Shown here: positions 1 through 9,544 of the stretch, in pieces
Numbering within the stretch: the stretch's first letter is position 1
Layout of the letters: the number at the start of each line of letters is the position of its first letter
Origin: Streptomyces sp. MA5143a
GTDB taxonomy: Bacteria; Actinomycetota; Actinomycetes; Streptomycetales; Streptomycetaceae
Assembly: GCF_900290235.1 (NCBI RefSeq)
Contig: NZ_OLMK01000006.1
Location: 1 to 64,000 of the forward strand
Direction: 5' to 3'
Length of the DNA: 64,000 nucleotides
The notes under the pieces: model-generated
What the model saw: only the letters and a program-made list of their open reading frames with translations
Database searches by the model: none
What the model was told of the DNA's origin: nothing
Program-made: the position numbers and the translations under genes

Positions 1-132
1 GTCGTCAAACCTTCCGGTCGCAGCACTGGCCGCCCCGCGGCGCCGGCCTCGTCGCTCGTGCCGTGCCCGCCTGCCCGCACGCCTCGTGGAACTGGGGGCG
101 GAGCGGACGGGCGCCGGGCAGGTGAGGCGCCG

Positions 133-1356
133 CTATGAGGCACTCAGGGAAGCGTCCTTCTCGTGCTCGCGTCGCTGGTGCGCACGCGCGCGGTCGGCCT
201 TGCGGAAGGGCGCGTCCACGGCCGTTCGCCATACCAGTTCGAACGGTCCCTGCCGAAAGCGCCGCAGCCACAGGGACGCGGCGAGCATCAGCAGACCGCT
301 GATCCCGGCCCAGGCGGCGATCGTCCCGACGCTGCCCAACGGCCCCAGGGCGAGACCCCATCCGCTGAAGAGGATCAGGGCGACGACGTTCTGCAGCATG
401 TAGCACGACAGCGCGGTCCTGCCGACGTCGGCCAACCGGCGGGCGACGAACCCGGAGCCGCCGCCGCGCCGCAGCAGGACGAGGGTCAGCCCCAGATATC
501 CGAAGGCCACGAGGGGGGCGATGGTGTACCGCGAAAGCGAAGCGGTGACGTCCCCGCCCGGCAGGGGCAGGTACTCCCACACCGTCAACGGGACCCCCAC
601 GCCCAGGCCCCCGATGGCGAGCCGACGGCTCAGCGTCCGCGCACGCTCGTCCCCCTTGAACAGCCCGGCCCGCCACAGCAGCACCCCGGAGAGGAACAGG
701 AAGGCCGACAGGGGAGGAACAATGATGAACGCCTCGTACCTGGCGTTCCAGAAGTCCCCTATCCGCCCGGCCACTTCCTCGAAGTACGTGGGGGTGGGAA
801 GAGTCGACCAGTCGTCTGCGCGCGCCGCGTCATCACCGAAATCCTCGGGCAGTGGCCCCTTGGTGAACGCCGCCATCCCCGTCGTCCCGCTGATCTGCAG
901 GAACAAGTGCAGCGCGCCGGCGAGCGCGGTGGCCACGACCAGCCACTTGGTCCGCAGCCGAAGCAGCGGGGCGACGACCATCGCCACCAACGCGTATCCC
1001 ATGAGAATGTCGAAATCGACCACGAGCGCGAAGTGGATGAAGCCGTCCGCCAGAAGCAGCAGCGAACGCCATTCGTATCGCCAGGGCCAGCGGTGTCCGT
1101 GACGCATCGCCGACTCGAACTGGATGGCCATGCCGACGCCGAACAGTATGGACAGCAACCCGAGGAATTTCCCGTTCGACAGCACGCCGGACAGGAGCAT
1201 GACGTCCCCGTCCCACCGCCCATCGGGCAGGCCGAGCGATGCGCCACCCACCCCGCCCGTGAAGAGCCAGATATTGGTCAGCAACGTTCCGACGATCGCG
1301 ATGCCGCGCAACACATCAAGCGATTGAACTCGCCCGATGCCATGTGAGTTTGACAT
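133..1356 (-). CDS. DUF418 family integral membrane protein
   Basis: The 407-residue product has about ten hydrophobic segments from residue 18 to 380. It starts with the motif LDVLRGIAIVG and ends with a DUF418-type C-terminal membrane block, followed by a short basic tail. DUF418 proteins are polytopic membrane proteins, some grouped with acyltransferase-like families; no reaction is established. The ATG at 1356 is the natural start because the LDVLRG helix follows within 15 residues. The gene is divergent from the histidine kinase at 1563, with about 200 bases between them. The 132 bases downstream to the window edge hold no gene I can support. The family call is firm and the function is unknown. 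Confidence 0.85.
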   Translation of the reverse strand: MSNSHGIGRVQSLDVLRGIAIVGTLLTNIWLFTGGVGGASLGLPDGRWDGDVMLLSGVLSNGKFLGLLSILFGVGMAIQFESAMRHGHRWPWRYEWRSLLLLADGFIHFALVVDFDILMGYALVAMVVAPLLRLRTKWLVVATALAGALHLFLQISGTTGMAAFTKGPLPEDFGDDAARADDWSTLPTPTYFEEVAGRIGDFWNARYEAFIIVPPLSAFLFLSGVLLWRAGLFKGDERARTLSRRLAIGGLGVGVPLTVWEYLPLPGGDVTASLSRYTIAPLVAFGYLGLTLVLLRRGGGSGFVARRLADVGRTALSCYMLQNVVALILFSGWGLALGPLGSVGTIAAWAGISGLLMLAASLWLRRFRQGPFELVWRTAVDAPFRKADRARAHQRREHEKDASLSAS

Positions 1357-1562
1357 TCCGCGAGGTTAGGACGGTGAACTCGCCGCACACCTCGGCCGGT
1401 TGAGCGGAATCATCCTCATTACTTCGGTGGGGCTCCTCATCATTTCGGGGGAGGCGCCCATGCTCTCGGGTAGTCCCTTGGTCGCGTCCTGGGGCTCGGG
1501 CCACGTTTCGTCCGCGAACAGCCCGTAGTTTCGCCTCGACCACGAGCGCAGGAAGGAGACCC

Positions 1563-2795
1563 TTGTCGACGCCGCGTAGCAGCACCCCCGGGGCCCATGG
1601 ACCGCGCGGACCGTTGAGGCCGTCCCGTGCCCACGCCGTCACGGTCGCGGGCATGGTCGTGGTCGCGGCGGTGATCGACCTGATCGAGCTGGTGGTCTTC
1701 GGCTACACCGCCGGGTGGCTGGTGGTCACCCTGGTCAGTGCCGTCGCACTGGTCGCGTCCGTGGCCCTGCGCCGTCGGCGGCCGGCGACGGCACTCGCCG
1801 TCGCCGCTCTGGGCTACGCCGGCGCCTGGGTCATCACCCTGTCGGAGCCACGCCTTCTGCCGGCCATGGCGCAGGCCGCCCTGTGGGTGGCCGTGTTCAC
1901 CGCGATCGCCGAGGGAACAAGCCGTCTCCGGGTCACCGCCATCGCCATGCTCGGGGCGTGCGTCGCCATGGAAGCGTTCGACGTCATCCGCATGACCGAT
2001 GCGGGTGGAGTAGGGACCGAACTGCTGATCTACGACACGGTGAGCGTCAGTTTCCTCCCGGTCGTGGTGGTGGCGGTCGCAGAGACGGTCCGGGGCCGGA
2101 TCCGGCTGGCCACCGAACAGGCCGAACAGGCCGATCGACTGCGTCAGTTGGACGCTCGCGCCGCGGTCCGTGACGAGCGGCTGCGCCTGGCGCGGGAACT
2201 CCACGACGTCGTGGCCAACCGGCTCAGTGCGGTGACCATACGGATCACCGCCGCCCACCATGTGGGCAAGGCCGGTGGCAGCACCCCGGAAGGCGAGGTA
2301 CTTGCCGAGATCGGCCACGAGATCGGTAAGGCCCTCGGTGAGCTGCGCAGTGTGCTCGGCACCCTGCGGGACGACGAGGACGGCGCGGGCGCGGCCACCC
2401 CGCCCTCGCTGCGGGACGTCGACCTGCTGGCCGAGGAAGCCCGCCGCGCCGGCGCACAGGTGGACATCGTCATCAGCGGCGACCCGTACCCGCTGCCCAG
2501 CATGGTCGACCTCGCGTCCTACCGCATCGTGCAGGAGGCCCTGACGAACGTGGCCCGTCACGCGTTCCCCCCGCACGCGACGGTCCGCCTCGACTACGGC
2601 ATGGATCACCTGTGTGTGCGGATCGAGGACGACGGGGTGCTGCAACCGGGTGCGCGGTCCGCCTCCTCGGGCCATGGAATCATCGGGATCGGTGAACGCG
2701 CCGCGCTGTGCGGCGGCTGGGCCTCGGCAGGCCCTCGGCCCGGGGGCGGCTGGACGGTCGAGGCGGCCCTGCCCGTGAAGAAGGACGACTCGTGA
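1563..2795 (+). CDS. Sensor histidine kinase, NarL/DesK type (HisKA_3)
   Basis: The 410-residue kinase has an N-terminal membrane domain of about five helices (residues 25-170). A dimerisation/phosphoacceptor helix follows, with the H-box RELHDVVANRL and predicted phosphorylated histidine His214. A C-terminal HATPase_c domain comes last, with the glycine box GHGIIGIGERA. The H-box and lack of a periplasmic loop place it in the DesK/NarX-like HisKA_3 group, which often senses membrane state; its signal is unknown. The TTG start is chosen because the strong ribosome site GGAAGGAG lies just upstream. Its stop overlaps the GTG start of the response regulator (GTGA), so the two are translationally coupled and should be cognate partners. 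Confidence 0.93.
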   Translation: MSTPRSSTPGAHGPRGPLRPSRAHAVTVAGMVVVAAVIDLIELVVFGYTAGWLVVTLVSAVALVASVALRRRRPATALAVAALGYAGAWVITLSEPRLLPAMAQAALWVAVFTAIAEGTSRLRVTAIAMLGACVAMEAFDVIRMTDAGGVGTELLIYDTVSVSFLPVVVVAVAETVRGRIRLATEQAEQADRLRQLDARAAVRDERLRLARELHDVVANRLSAVTIRITAAHHVGKAGGSTPEGEVLAEIGHEIGKALGELRSVLGTLRDDEDGAGAATPPSLRDVDLLAEEARRAGAQVDIVISGDPYPLPSMVDLASYRIVQEALTNVARHAFPPHATVRLDYGMDHLCVRIEDDGVLQPGARSASSGHGIIGIGERAALCGGWASAGPRPGGGWTVEAALPVKKDDS

Positions 2796-3445
2796 CGGTT
2801 TCCATACTCCTCGCCGACGACCAGGACCTGGTGCGCACCAGCATGCGCATCATGATCGACGTCGAGCCCGATCTCGAGGTGGTCGGGGAGGCCGCCGACG
2901 GGGAGGCGGCGGTGGCCATGGCCGCCCGGCTCCGTCCCGACGTGGTGGTCATGGACATCCGGATGCCGAAGACGGACGGGGTGGCGGCCACCCGCAGGAT
3001 CATGTCCGAGCCGGACCCGCCGGCCGTCCTCGCGCTCACCACCTTCGACATCGACGAGTACCTGTTCGGCACCCTCCAGGCGGGAGCCGCCGGCTTCGTA
3101 CTGAAGAAGGACAGCGCGTCCACCCTGCTCGACGGCATCCGTGCCGTCGCCCGCGGCAATGGCTTCGTCTCGCCCGGACCGACCAGGAGACTGATCGCCC
3201 GGGTGTCCGGCGTGGGCGGCGGCCCGTGCGCGCTGCCCGCGGAGCTGACGCCGCGTGAGCATGACGTACTGGCCCTGCTCGGACACGCCCTCAGCAACAC
3301 GCAGATCGCCCGCAGACTGCACATCGAGGAGAGCACCGTGAAGTCCCACGTCCAGAACGTGCTCACGAAGCTGGGCGCCCGCACCCGTGTGCAGGCGGCG
3401 CTCATCGCGAGCCGGGCCGGGCTCCTGGACGGGCCGACGCCGTAA
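2792..3445 (+). CDS. Response regulator, NarL/FixJ (LuxR-HTH) family
   Basis: The 217-residue regulator has a receiver domain (residues 3-120) with the acidic pair Asp9-Asp10, phosphoacceptor Asp55 in VVVMDIRMPKTDG and the conserved lysine in LKKD. A LuxR-type HTH follows near residues 148-210 (ELTPREHDVLALL, then the recognition helix EESTVKSHVQNVL). It should be phosphorylated by the upstream kinase and act as a DNA-binding activator or repressor. The GTG start overlaps the kinase stop. It converges on the rhomboid gene, leaving only 30 bases between the stops. Targets cannot be told from the window. Confidence 0.95.
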   Translation: MTVSILLADDQDLVRTSMRIMIDVEPDLEVVGEAADGEAAVAMAARLRPDVVVMDIRMPKTDGVAATRRIMSEPDPPAVLALTTFDIDEYLFGTLQAGAAGFVLKKDSASTLLDGIRAVARGNGFVSPGPTRRLIARVSGVGGGPCALPAELTPREHDVLALLGHALSNTQIARRLHIEESTVKSHVQNVLTKLGARTRVQAALIASRAGLLDGPTP

Positions 3446-3475
3446 CCGGTGCCGCCCCCGGCCGACCGGTCGTCC

Positions 3476-4288
3476 TCACCAGCGCGGCCGTGCGTGCCGT
3501 CCGAAGATCAGGCCACGTGGCTGCGGCGGCGGCGTGGTCCCGGCGCGCAGCGGCCAGACGATCAGCATGCCCGCGAGGAAGCCGACGATGTGCGCCGCGT
3601 ACGCCACGGTGCCCAGGCCGAAGACGCCCTCCCCGGACGAGTAGACCGCCTGGAGCCCGAACCAGAAGCCGAGCACGATCCAGGCCGGCAGGCGCAGCGG
3701 CAGGAAGAACAACAAGGGCACGAGGATCCAGACCCTGACCCTCGGATACAGGACGAGATAGGCGCCCAGCACCCCGGCGATCGCTCCGGACGCGCCGATC
3801 AGCGGGTCCGCCGAGGCGTCGTTGAGGTAGGCGAAGGCGTAGGTCGCCGCGTAGCCGCAGGCGACGTAGAAGAGGAGGAACCGGATGTGCCCCAGCCGGT
3901 CCTCGACGTTGTTGCCGAAGATCAGCAGGAACAGCAGGTTGCCGAGCAGGTGCAGCCAGCCGCCGTGCAGGAACAGCGAGGTGAGGACGGACGACGCGGG
4001 CGACTTGACGTAGTCCGGAGCGCCCAGGAGACAGCCGCCCGTGCGGGGGTCGACCGCGCCCGTGGGCACCAGCCGCGGCAGCTGATGGTGAATCAACTCC
4101 CGCGGAACCGCGGCGTACTGCTCGACGAACGCCTGGAGATGGCACAGCTGGGCAGTACCGCTGTCACCGGCCGTCGAACCGGCGAGGCCGGGCATGAAGA
4201 GGAAGACGAGGACGTTCGCGGCGATCAGTGCGTACGTCACGTAGGGCGTGCCGCGAACGGGGTTCACGTCGTGCACGGGGATGACCAC
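3476..4288 (-). CDS. Rhomboid family intramembrane serine protease
   Basis: The 270-residue product has seven or so membrane segments. The catalytic serine is Ser167 in IGASGAI and the partner histidine is His233 in AYAAHIVGF. Upstream, FLHGGWLHLLGN supplies the conserved His and Asn117 that line the rhomboid oxyanion site. Rhomboids cut transmembrane substrates within the bilayer; the substrate here is unknown. The frame stays open up to 4555, but I place the start at the GTG at 4288, giving VVIPVHDVNP, the N-terminus I know from Streptomyces homologues. The longer reading would overlap the divergent gene at 4425. No strong ribosome site precedes the GTG, so the exact start is somewhat uncertain. 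Confidence 0.9.
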   Translation of the reverse strand: MVIPVHDVNPVRGTPYVTYALIAANVLVFLFMPGLAGSTAGDSGTAQLCHLQAFVEQYAAVPRELIHHQLPRLVPTGAVDPRTGGCLLGAPDYVKSPASSVLTSLFLHGGWLHLLGNLLFLLIFGNNVEDRLGHIRFLLFYVACGYAATYAFAYLNDASADPLIGASGAIAGVLGAYLVLYPRVRVWILVPLLFFLPLRLPAWIVLGFWFGLQAVYSSGEGVFGLGTVAYAAHIVGFLAGMLIVWPLRAGTTPPPQPRGLIFGRHARPRW

Positions 4289-4424
4289 AAGGATCGTGTG
4301 CCCGCGATACGGGGCCGGAACCGAGCCTGGTCGGCGCGGGCCCGTACGGCTGCCGGACATGTGAACGCTCGTGCATGGTGGTGCGTATGTGTCCTCAACC
4401 GCGGATCTACGTGAGGAACAGGCG

Positions 4425-4763
4425 ATGAACGACCGAGTCACTCCTTCGATGCACGCCACCCCCGACGGTGAGGCGGAACTGTCCCTGGTGGTGAAGCTGA
4501 CCTGGGAAGACGTGGCCGCGCTCGGCCAGGAGGCCGGGCGGCTGTCCGCGCGCATGCAGCGGCCGGTGACGCTGGACGAGGCGGTGAGTCACCGGCTGCG
4601 GTCGGTGCGGGCGACCGCGGCGCACGCCAAGCCGGCGACGCCGCCCACGGCCCCCGCCGCCGTTACGTCCTCCGCGTCCGTGTCGTCGCTGCCGTCGCGG
4701 CCGGGCGCGGACCAGGCGATGCAGGCCATCGACCGGCTCAGCGGGAACTCGTCGGCCGTCTGA
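4425..4763 (+). CDS. Small conserved hypothetical protein
   Basis: This encodes 112 residues. The first 75 form a likely alpha/beta unit (ELSLVVKLTWEDVAALGQEA, then a helix with RPVTLDEAVSHRL). The rest is an Ala/Thr/Pro/Ser-rich, probably disordered tail. The N-terminal part, with a beta strand followed by helices and a TLDEAV motif, faintly recalls a ribbon-helix-helix-like small protein, but I do not recognise a named family. The ATG is supported by the GAGGAA ribosome site eight bases upstream. It is divergent from the rhomboid gene and ends 38 bases before the convergent flavoprotein gene. Confidence 0.75.
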   Translation: MNDRVTPSMHATPDGEAELSLVVKLTWEDVAALGQEAGRLSARMQRPVTLDEAVSHRLRSVRATAAHAKPATPPTAPAAVTSSASVSSLPSRPGADQAMQAIDRLSGNSSAV

Positions 4764-4800
4764 CCCGGCTGTGCGCGGTTTCCCGCGCGTCCAACAGCCC

Positions 4801-6198
4801 CTAGGAGCCCGACCGCACCGCCGTCACCGCCTTTCTCGCCGCCACCAGAACCGGGTCCCAGACCGGCGAGAAGGGCGGGGCGTAGCCCAGGTCCAGGGCT
4901 GTCATCTGTTCGACCGTCATGCCCGCCGTCAGGGCCACGGCGGCGATGTCGACGCGTTTGCCCGCGCCCTCCCGGCCGACGATCTGCACGCCGAGGAGAC
5001 GGCCCGTGCGGCGTTCGGCGAGCATCTTGACCGTCATGGGGGCGGCGCCCGGGTAGTAGCCGGCGCGGCTCGTCGACTCGATGGTGACGGCCACGAACTG
5101 GAGGCCCGCGCGGCGGGCGTCCTTCTCGCGCAGGCCCGTGCGGGCGATCTCCAGGTCGCAGACCTTGCTGACGGCGGTGCCGACGACGCCGGGGAACGTG
5201 GCGTAGCCGCCGCCGACGTTCGCGCCGATGACCTGCCCGTGCTTGTTGGCGTGGGTGCCCAGCGGGATGTGCCGTTCACGGCCGGAGACCAGGTCGAGGA
5301 CCTCCACACAGTCGCCGCCCGCCCAGATGTCGTCGTGGCCGCGGACCCGCATCGACAGATCGGTCAGCAGGCCGCCGTGGTCGCCGACGGGCAGACCCGC
5401 CGCCCTCGCCAGCCCCGTCTCGGGACGCACCCCGATACCGAGGACCACCACGTCCGCCGGGTACTCGGCGTCGTCCGTGGCGACCGCGCGGACCCTGCCG
5501 TCGTCGCCCGTGAGGAACTTGGTGACCTCCGCGTCGTCGACCATGGTGATGCCCATGCCCTCCATGGCCCGGTGGACCAGGCGGCCCATGTCCGGGTCCA
5601 GCGTCGACATCGGCTCCTTGCCGCGGTTGACGACCGTGACCTCGTACCCCAGGTTGATGAGCGACTCCGCCATCTCCACGCCGATGTAGCCGGCGCCGAC
5701 GACCACCGCGCGGCGGCCCTCGGTGGCGGCCAACGTGTCGAGGAGGGCCTGCCCGTCGTCCAGGTTCTGCACCCCGTGCACGCCGGGAGCGTCGACGCCG
5801 GGCAGGTCCGGGCGGACCGGGCGGGCCCCGGTCGCGATCACCAGCTTGTCGTACGGAGTCCAGTACGCGTCGCCGGTGTCCAGCTCACGTGCGCGGACGC
5901 GCCTGCCCTCGACGTCGATCTCCACGACCTCCGTGCGCATCCGGAGCTCGATGTCGCGGGCCCGGTGCTCCTCGGGCGAGCGGGCGATGAGCCGGTCCCG
6001 CTCGGGGACGTCGCCGCCGACCCAGTACGGGATGCCGCACGCCGAGTACGAGGTGAAGTGGCTCCGCTCGAACGCCACGATCTCCAACTCGTCGGGCCCT
6101 CGCAGCCTGCGCGCCTGCGACGCGGCGGACATGCCCGCCGCGTCGCCCCCGACGACGACCAGGCGTTCCCTCGAACGTTCCGTACGGCTCATGTTCAT
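4801..6198 (-). CDS. FAD/NAD(P)-dependent disulfide reductase, CoA-disulfide-reductase-like
   Basis: The 465-residue flavoprotein has an N-terminal FAD-binding Rossmann motif (VVVGGDAAGMSAA, residues 13-27), a central NAD(P)-binding motif (VVVGAGYIGVEMAE), and a C-terminal dimerisation domain near residues 345-450. The single cysteine in SYSACGIPYW sits where CoA-disulfide reductases and NADH oxidases/peroxidases keep their redox-active cysteine, so it should use one cysteine, not a CxxxxC pair. Such enzymes reduce CoA disulfide, persulfides or peroxides. In mycothiol-using actinobacteria the physiological substrate is uncertain. A second in-frame ATG lies two codons in. The gene is 27 bases downstream of the DUF4349 lipoprotein gene and may be cotranscribed. 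Confidence 0.88.
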   Translation of the reverse strand: MNMSRTERSRERLVVVGGDAAGMSAASQARRLRGPDELEIVAFERSHFTSYSACGIPYWVGGDVPERDRLIARSPEEHRARDIELRMRTEVVEIDVEGRRVRARELDTGDAYWTPYDKLVIATGARPVRPDLPGVDAPGVHGVQNLDDGQALLDTLAATEGRRAVVVGAGYIGVEMAESLINLGYEVTVVNRGKEPMSTLDPDMGRLVHRAMEGMGITMVDDAEVTKFLTGDDGRVRAVATDDAEYPADVVVLGIGVRPETGLARAAGLPVGDHGGLLTDLSMRVRGHDDIWAGGDCVEVLDLVSGRERHIPLGTHANKHGQVIGANVGGGYATFPGVVGTAVSKVCDLEIARTGLREKDARRAGLQFVAVTIESTSRAGYYPGAAPMTVKMLAERRTGRLLGVQIVGREGAGKRVDIAAVALTAGMTVEQMTALDLGYAPPFSPVWDPVLVAARKAVTAVRSGS

Positions 6199-6225
6199 GG
6201 GAACACGCTACGACCGCCCCGCATT

Positions 6226-7182
6226 TCAGCTCTCGTCGCCGCCCTCCGGCTCGGCGGCCGGGGCGGCCGGGGCGGGGCGCCGCGAACGGCCGAAGAAGCG
6301 GAACCACAGCAGCAGGAAGAGGGCCGTGGCCGCCGCGAACGGCAGGATCGCGGCGAGCGCCATACCGAGCCAGCGGAACACCGCGACGAACGCGTTCCAG
6401 CCGCCCGCCAGCGCGTCGACGAACCCCGGCTCGTCGTCCTCCTTGTCGGCCTTCTTCACGGCGGTCTCCGACAGCGACAGCTTGACGGTCGCGAGGCTCG
6501 TGCGGTCCTTCAGGGACTTCTGCCGGGCGAGCAGCGACTCCAGGTCCGCCTGGCGCGTGCTCAACTCCCCCTCCAGCGTGACCACATCGCTGATCTTGGT
6601 GGCCCGGTCCATCAACTCGCGGATACGGGCCACACTCGCCCGCTGCGTCCTGATGCGGCTCTCCACGTCCACGACCTGCTCGGTGACGTCCTCCGCCTTG
6701 GCCTTGCGCTCGATCAACCTGCCGGTGCCCGCCAGCGCGGTGAGGACCTCCTCGTACTTCTCGGCGGGCACCCGCAGCACCACCCGCGTGCGCTCGCGGC
6801 CCTTGTCGTCGCGGGTCGTGGACTCGTCGCCCACGAACCCGCCCGCGTTCTCGGTGACCGTCCGGGCCTCGTCCAGCGCCTTCGGTACGTCCTTCACCCG
6901 CACGGTCAGGCTCGCGGTACGGATGACATGGCTCGGCAGCTTCGTCGGGGTGTCGGCGGACTGGTTCTCTGTCGAGCCGCCGCTCCCGGTGTCCACGCCG
7001 CTCTCGGCGGCCGCCGCCCCCTCCTGCCGGGCGGCGGCGTCGGACTTGCTGTCGGAGGTCGTCGCGCCGTCCGAACCGTCGTCACGGGCGCCGCACCCGG
7101 TGAGCGCCAACGCGGCGGCGAGGAACAGGGCGGCGAGGGCCCCTGCGGGCCGTCGGGACCGTCGTACGTGTGTCTGAGCCAT
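6226..7182 (-). CDS. DUF4349 domain-containing lipoprotein
   Basis: The 318-residue protein begins with an arginine-rich n-region and a hydrophobic segment ending in the lipobox LTGC, predicting lipid attachment at Cys30. A low-complexity Gly/Ser/Asp linker follows. Then comes the DUF4349 core: a beta-rich start (IRTASLTVRVKDV), a coiled-coil middle (residues 150-220, rich in Arg/Glu/Leu) and a second part with TSLATVKLSLSE. A single transmembrane helix near residue 265 and a basic cytoplasmic tail finish it. The protein would thus be tethered to the membrane at both ends. The family function is unknown. It is divergent from hemG, 166 bases apart. Confidence 0.88.
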   Translation of the reverse strand: MAQTHVRRSRRPAGALAALFLAAALALTGCGARDDGSDGATTSDSKSDAAARQEGAAAAESGVDTGSGGSTENQSADTPTKLPSHVIRTASLTVRVKDVPKALDEARTVTENAGGFVGDESTTRDDKGRERTRVVLRVPAEKYEEVLTALAGTGRLIERKAKAEDVTEQVVDVESRIRTQRASVARIRELMDRATKISDVVTLEGELSTRQADLESLLARQKSLKDRTSLATVKLSLSETAVKKADKEDDEPGFVDALAGGWNAFVAVFRWLGMALAAILPFAAATALFLLLWFRFFGRSRRPAPAAPAAEPEGGDES

Positions 7183-7348
7183 GGCGGCGTACCCCCGGGA
7201 GTCGTGTCCGGCTTCCTGATGACGCTCCTTCGACGCCGCAGGGCCCCGGAACGTTGGCGCACTGTGGTCCCGAAGCGGTCACGGTCGGGACTCGGCGGGG
7301 CCACACGGCCCTACCAGGGGCGTCCGGGACGTCTGAGAAGGTGGACCC

Positions 7349-8803
7349 ATGAGCGGATCACGTCCGGAAGCCGGACATGTCGTCGTCGTCGGAGCCGGGA
7401 TCGCGGGGCTGGCCGCCGCGCACGGACTGCTGGAAAGAGGCGCCGGGGTGACCGTCCTGGAGGCCTCGGACCGGGTCGGCGGCAAGCTGCTGCCGGGCGA
7501 GATCGCGGGCGCGCGGGTCGACCTCGGCGCCGAGTCCCTGCTCGCGCGCCGCCCCGAGGCGGTCGCCCTCGCCCGGGAGGTCGGACTCGCCGACCGGCTC
7601 CAGCCGCCCGCCACCGCCACCGCTTCCCTGTGGACCCGGGGCGCGCTGCGCCCCATGCCGAAGGGCCACGTCATGGGCGTCCCCGGCACCGCGTCCGCGC
7701 TCTCCGGGGTGCTGTCCGACGAGGGCCTCGCCCGTATCGAGCGCGACGCGGACCTCCCCCGCACGGAGGTCGGCGACGACGTGGCGGTGGGGGAGTACGT
7801 GGCGGCCCGCGTCGGCAGGGAGGTCGTGGACCGCCTGGTGGAGCCGCTGCTCGGCGGCGTCTACGCGGGCGACGCGTACCGCATCTCCATGCGCTCGGCC
7901 GTCCCGCAGCTCTACCAGGCCGCCCGGACCCACACCTCCCTCACCGAGGCCGTCCGCGACATCCAGGCCCGCGCGGCCGCCGCGCAGCAGACCGGCCCCG
8001 TGTTCATGGGCATCGAGGGCGGCGTGGGACAACTGCCGCTCGCCGTCGCGGAGTCGGTGCGGGCCCGTGGCGCCGAGATCCTCACCCGCAGCCCCGTCAC
8101 CGAGCTGCGCCGCGAGAGCACCGGCGGCTGGCGCGTCACCACCGGCGACCGGGTGCTGCACGCCGACGCCGTCGTCGTCGCGGCCCCCGCCCCCGTCGCC
8201 GCGGACCTGCTGCGCGCCGAGGCCCCCGAGGCCGCCGCCGAACTCGCCGGTGTCGAGTACGCCTCGATGGCCCTCGTCACCCTCGCCTACCGCCGCGCCG
8301 ACGTCTCCCTCCCCGAGGGCAGCGGCTTCCTGGTGCCGCCGGTCGACGGGCGCACCATCAAGGCGTCCACCTTCGCCTCCCAGAAGTGGGGCTGGATCGC
8401 CGAGCAGAACCCCGATCTGCTGATCCTGCGCACCTCCGTGGGCCGCCACGGCGAGACGGAGATCCTGGAGCACGAGGACGCCCACCTCGTCGACGTCTCC
8501 CGCCACGACCTGCGCGAGGCCACCGGCCTGATCGCCGACCCCGTCGAGACCCGCGTCACCCGCTGGGACGACGGCCTGCCCCAGTACCCGGTCGGCCACC
8601 ACGCGCGCGTGGCCCGCATCCGGGAGCACCTCGGCAAGCTGCCCGGCCTCGCCGTCTGCGGCGCGGCGTACGACGGTGTCGGCGTCCCGGCCTGCGTCGC
8701 GAGCGCGACCGCCGCCGTCGACCAGATCCACGGTGACCTGCGCGCTGTGCAGGACCTCACGGCCAACCCGGTGCAGAGCCTGCACGGCGGAGCGGGAGAA
8801 TGA
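7349..8803 (+). CDS. hemG: Coproporphyrinogen III / protoporphyrinogen IX oxidase (HemY/CgoX type)
   Basis: The 484-residue FAD enzyme opens with the dinucleotide-binding motif [17 protein letters not shown] and the adjoining DRVGGKL loop. It ends with the flavin-contacting segment [17 protein letters not shown], typical of the HemY-type protoporphyrinogen oxidase superfamily. In actinobacteria this enzyme oxidises coproporphyrinogen III to coproporphyrin III in the coproporphyrin-dependent haem pathway, using O2, in the cytosol or at the membrane face. The ATG at 7349 follows the ribosome site AAGGTGG. Its stop overlaps or abuts hemQ, so the two enzymes of the pathway are made together. Confidence 0.95.
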   Translation: MSGSRPEAGHVVVVGAGIAGLAAAHGLLERGAGVTVLEASDRVGGKLLPGEIAGARVDLGAESLLARRPEAVALAREVGLADRLQPPATATASLWTRGALRPMPKGHVMGVPGTASALSGVLSDEGLARIERDADLPRTEVGDDVAVGEYVAARVGREVVDRLVEPLLGGVYAGDAYRISMRSAVPQLYQAARTHTSLTEAVRDIQARAAAAQQTGPVFMGIEGGVGQLPLAVAESVRARGAEILTRSPVTELRRESTGGWRVTTGDRVLHADAVVVAAPAPVAADLLRAEAPEAAAELAGVEYASMALVTLAYRRADVSLPEGSGFLVPPVDGRTIKASTFASQKWGWIAEQNPDLLILRTSVGRHGETEILEHEDAHLVDVSRHDLREATGLIADPVETRVTRWDDGLPQYPVGHHARVARIREHLGKLPGLAVCGAAYDGVGVPACVASATAAVDQIHGDLRAVQDLTANPVQSLHGGAGE

Positions 8804-8808
8804 GTTCC

Positions 8809-9540
8809 ATGAGCGACGACGCCCCCACCACCGAGTCCGGCCGCGTCCCCAACAAGGGCAAGCTGGCCAAGGACCTCAACGAGGTCATCCGTTACACGCT
8901 GTGGTCCGTCTTCCAGCTGAAGGACGTGCTCCCGGAGGACCGTACCGGCTACGCCGACGAGGTCCAGGAGCTGTTCGACCAGCTCGCCGCGAAGGACGTC
9001 ACCGTGCGCGGCACGTACGACCTGTCGGGCCTGCGCGCCGACGCCGACCTCATGATCTGGTGGCACGCGGAGACCAGCGACCAGCTCCAGGAGGCGTACA
9101 ACCTCTTCCGCCGCACCCGGCTGGGCCGCGCGCTCACCCCGGTGTGGTCGAACATGGCGCTGCACCGCCCCGCCGAGTTCAACCGCTCGCACATCCCGGC
9201 GTTCCTCGCCGACGAGACGCCCCGGGACTACGTCAGCGTGTACCCGTTCGTGCGCTCCTACGACTGGTACCTGCTGCCCGACGAGGACCGCCGCCGGATG
9301 CTCGCCGACCACGGCAAGATGGCGCGCGGCTTCCCCGACGTCCGCGCCAACACGGTCGCCTCCTTCTCGCTGGGTGACTACGAGTGGATCCTGGCGTTCG
9401 AGGCCAACGAGCTCTACCGCATCGTCGACCTCATGCGCCACCTGCGTGCCTCCGAGGCCCGGATGCACGTCCGCGAGGAGGTCCCGTTCTACACCGGCCG
9501 ACGGAAGTCGGTCGCGGAACTGGTCGAGGGCCTGGCGTAA
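8809..9540 (+). CDS. hemQ: Coproheme decarboxylase (HemQ/ChdC)
   Basis: The 243-residue protein of the chlorite-dismutase-like fold converts coproheme to haem b with H2O2 as oxidant. Conserved features are visible: the tyrosine at residue 145 in [15 protein letters not shown] fits the radical-forming catalytic Tyr, and His168 in [11 protein letters not shown] fits the proximal haem-iron ligand. The upstream ATG at 8800 overlaps the hemG stop, but GGAG at 8795-8798 is well spaced only for the ATG at 8809, which also gives the usual MSDDAP start. The gene ends in a hairpin (9548-9571) that intrudes into the convergent neighbour, whose stop is only four bases away. Confidence 0.95.
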   Translation: MSDDAPTTESGRVPNKGKLAKDLNEVIRYTLWSVFQLKDVLPEDRTGYADEVQELFDQLAAKDVTVRGTYDLSGLRADADLMIWWHAETSDQLQEAYNLFRRTRLGRALTPVWSNMALHRPAEFNRSHIPAFLADETPRDYVSVYPFVRSYDWYLLPDEDRRRMLADHGKMARGFPDVRANTVASFSLGDYEWILAFEANELYRIVDLMRHLRASEARMHVREEVPFYTGRRKSVAELVEGLA

Positions 9541-9544
9541 CCGT

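Noticed and set aside
1..132. Possible gene at the left window edge
   Set aside because: The open frames there are shadows of the DUF418 gene, with no start or motif I can support.
4771..8736. A 1321-codon open frame on the plus strand
   Set aside because: It spans three well-supported minus- and plus-strand genes and is a high-GC shadow. It has no recognisable domain and is Arg/Pro/Gly-biased.
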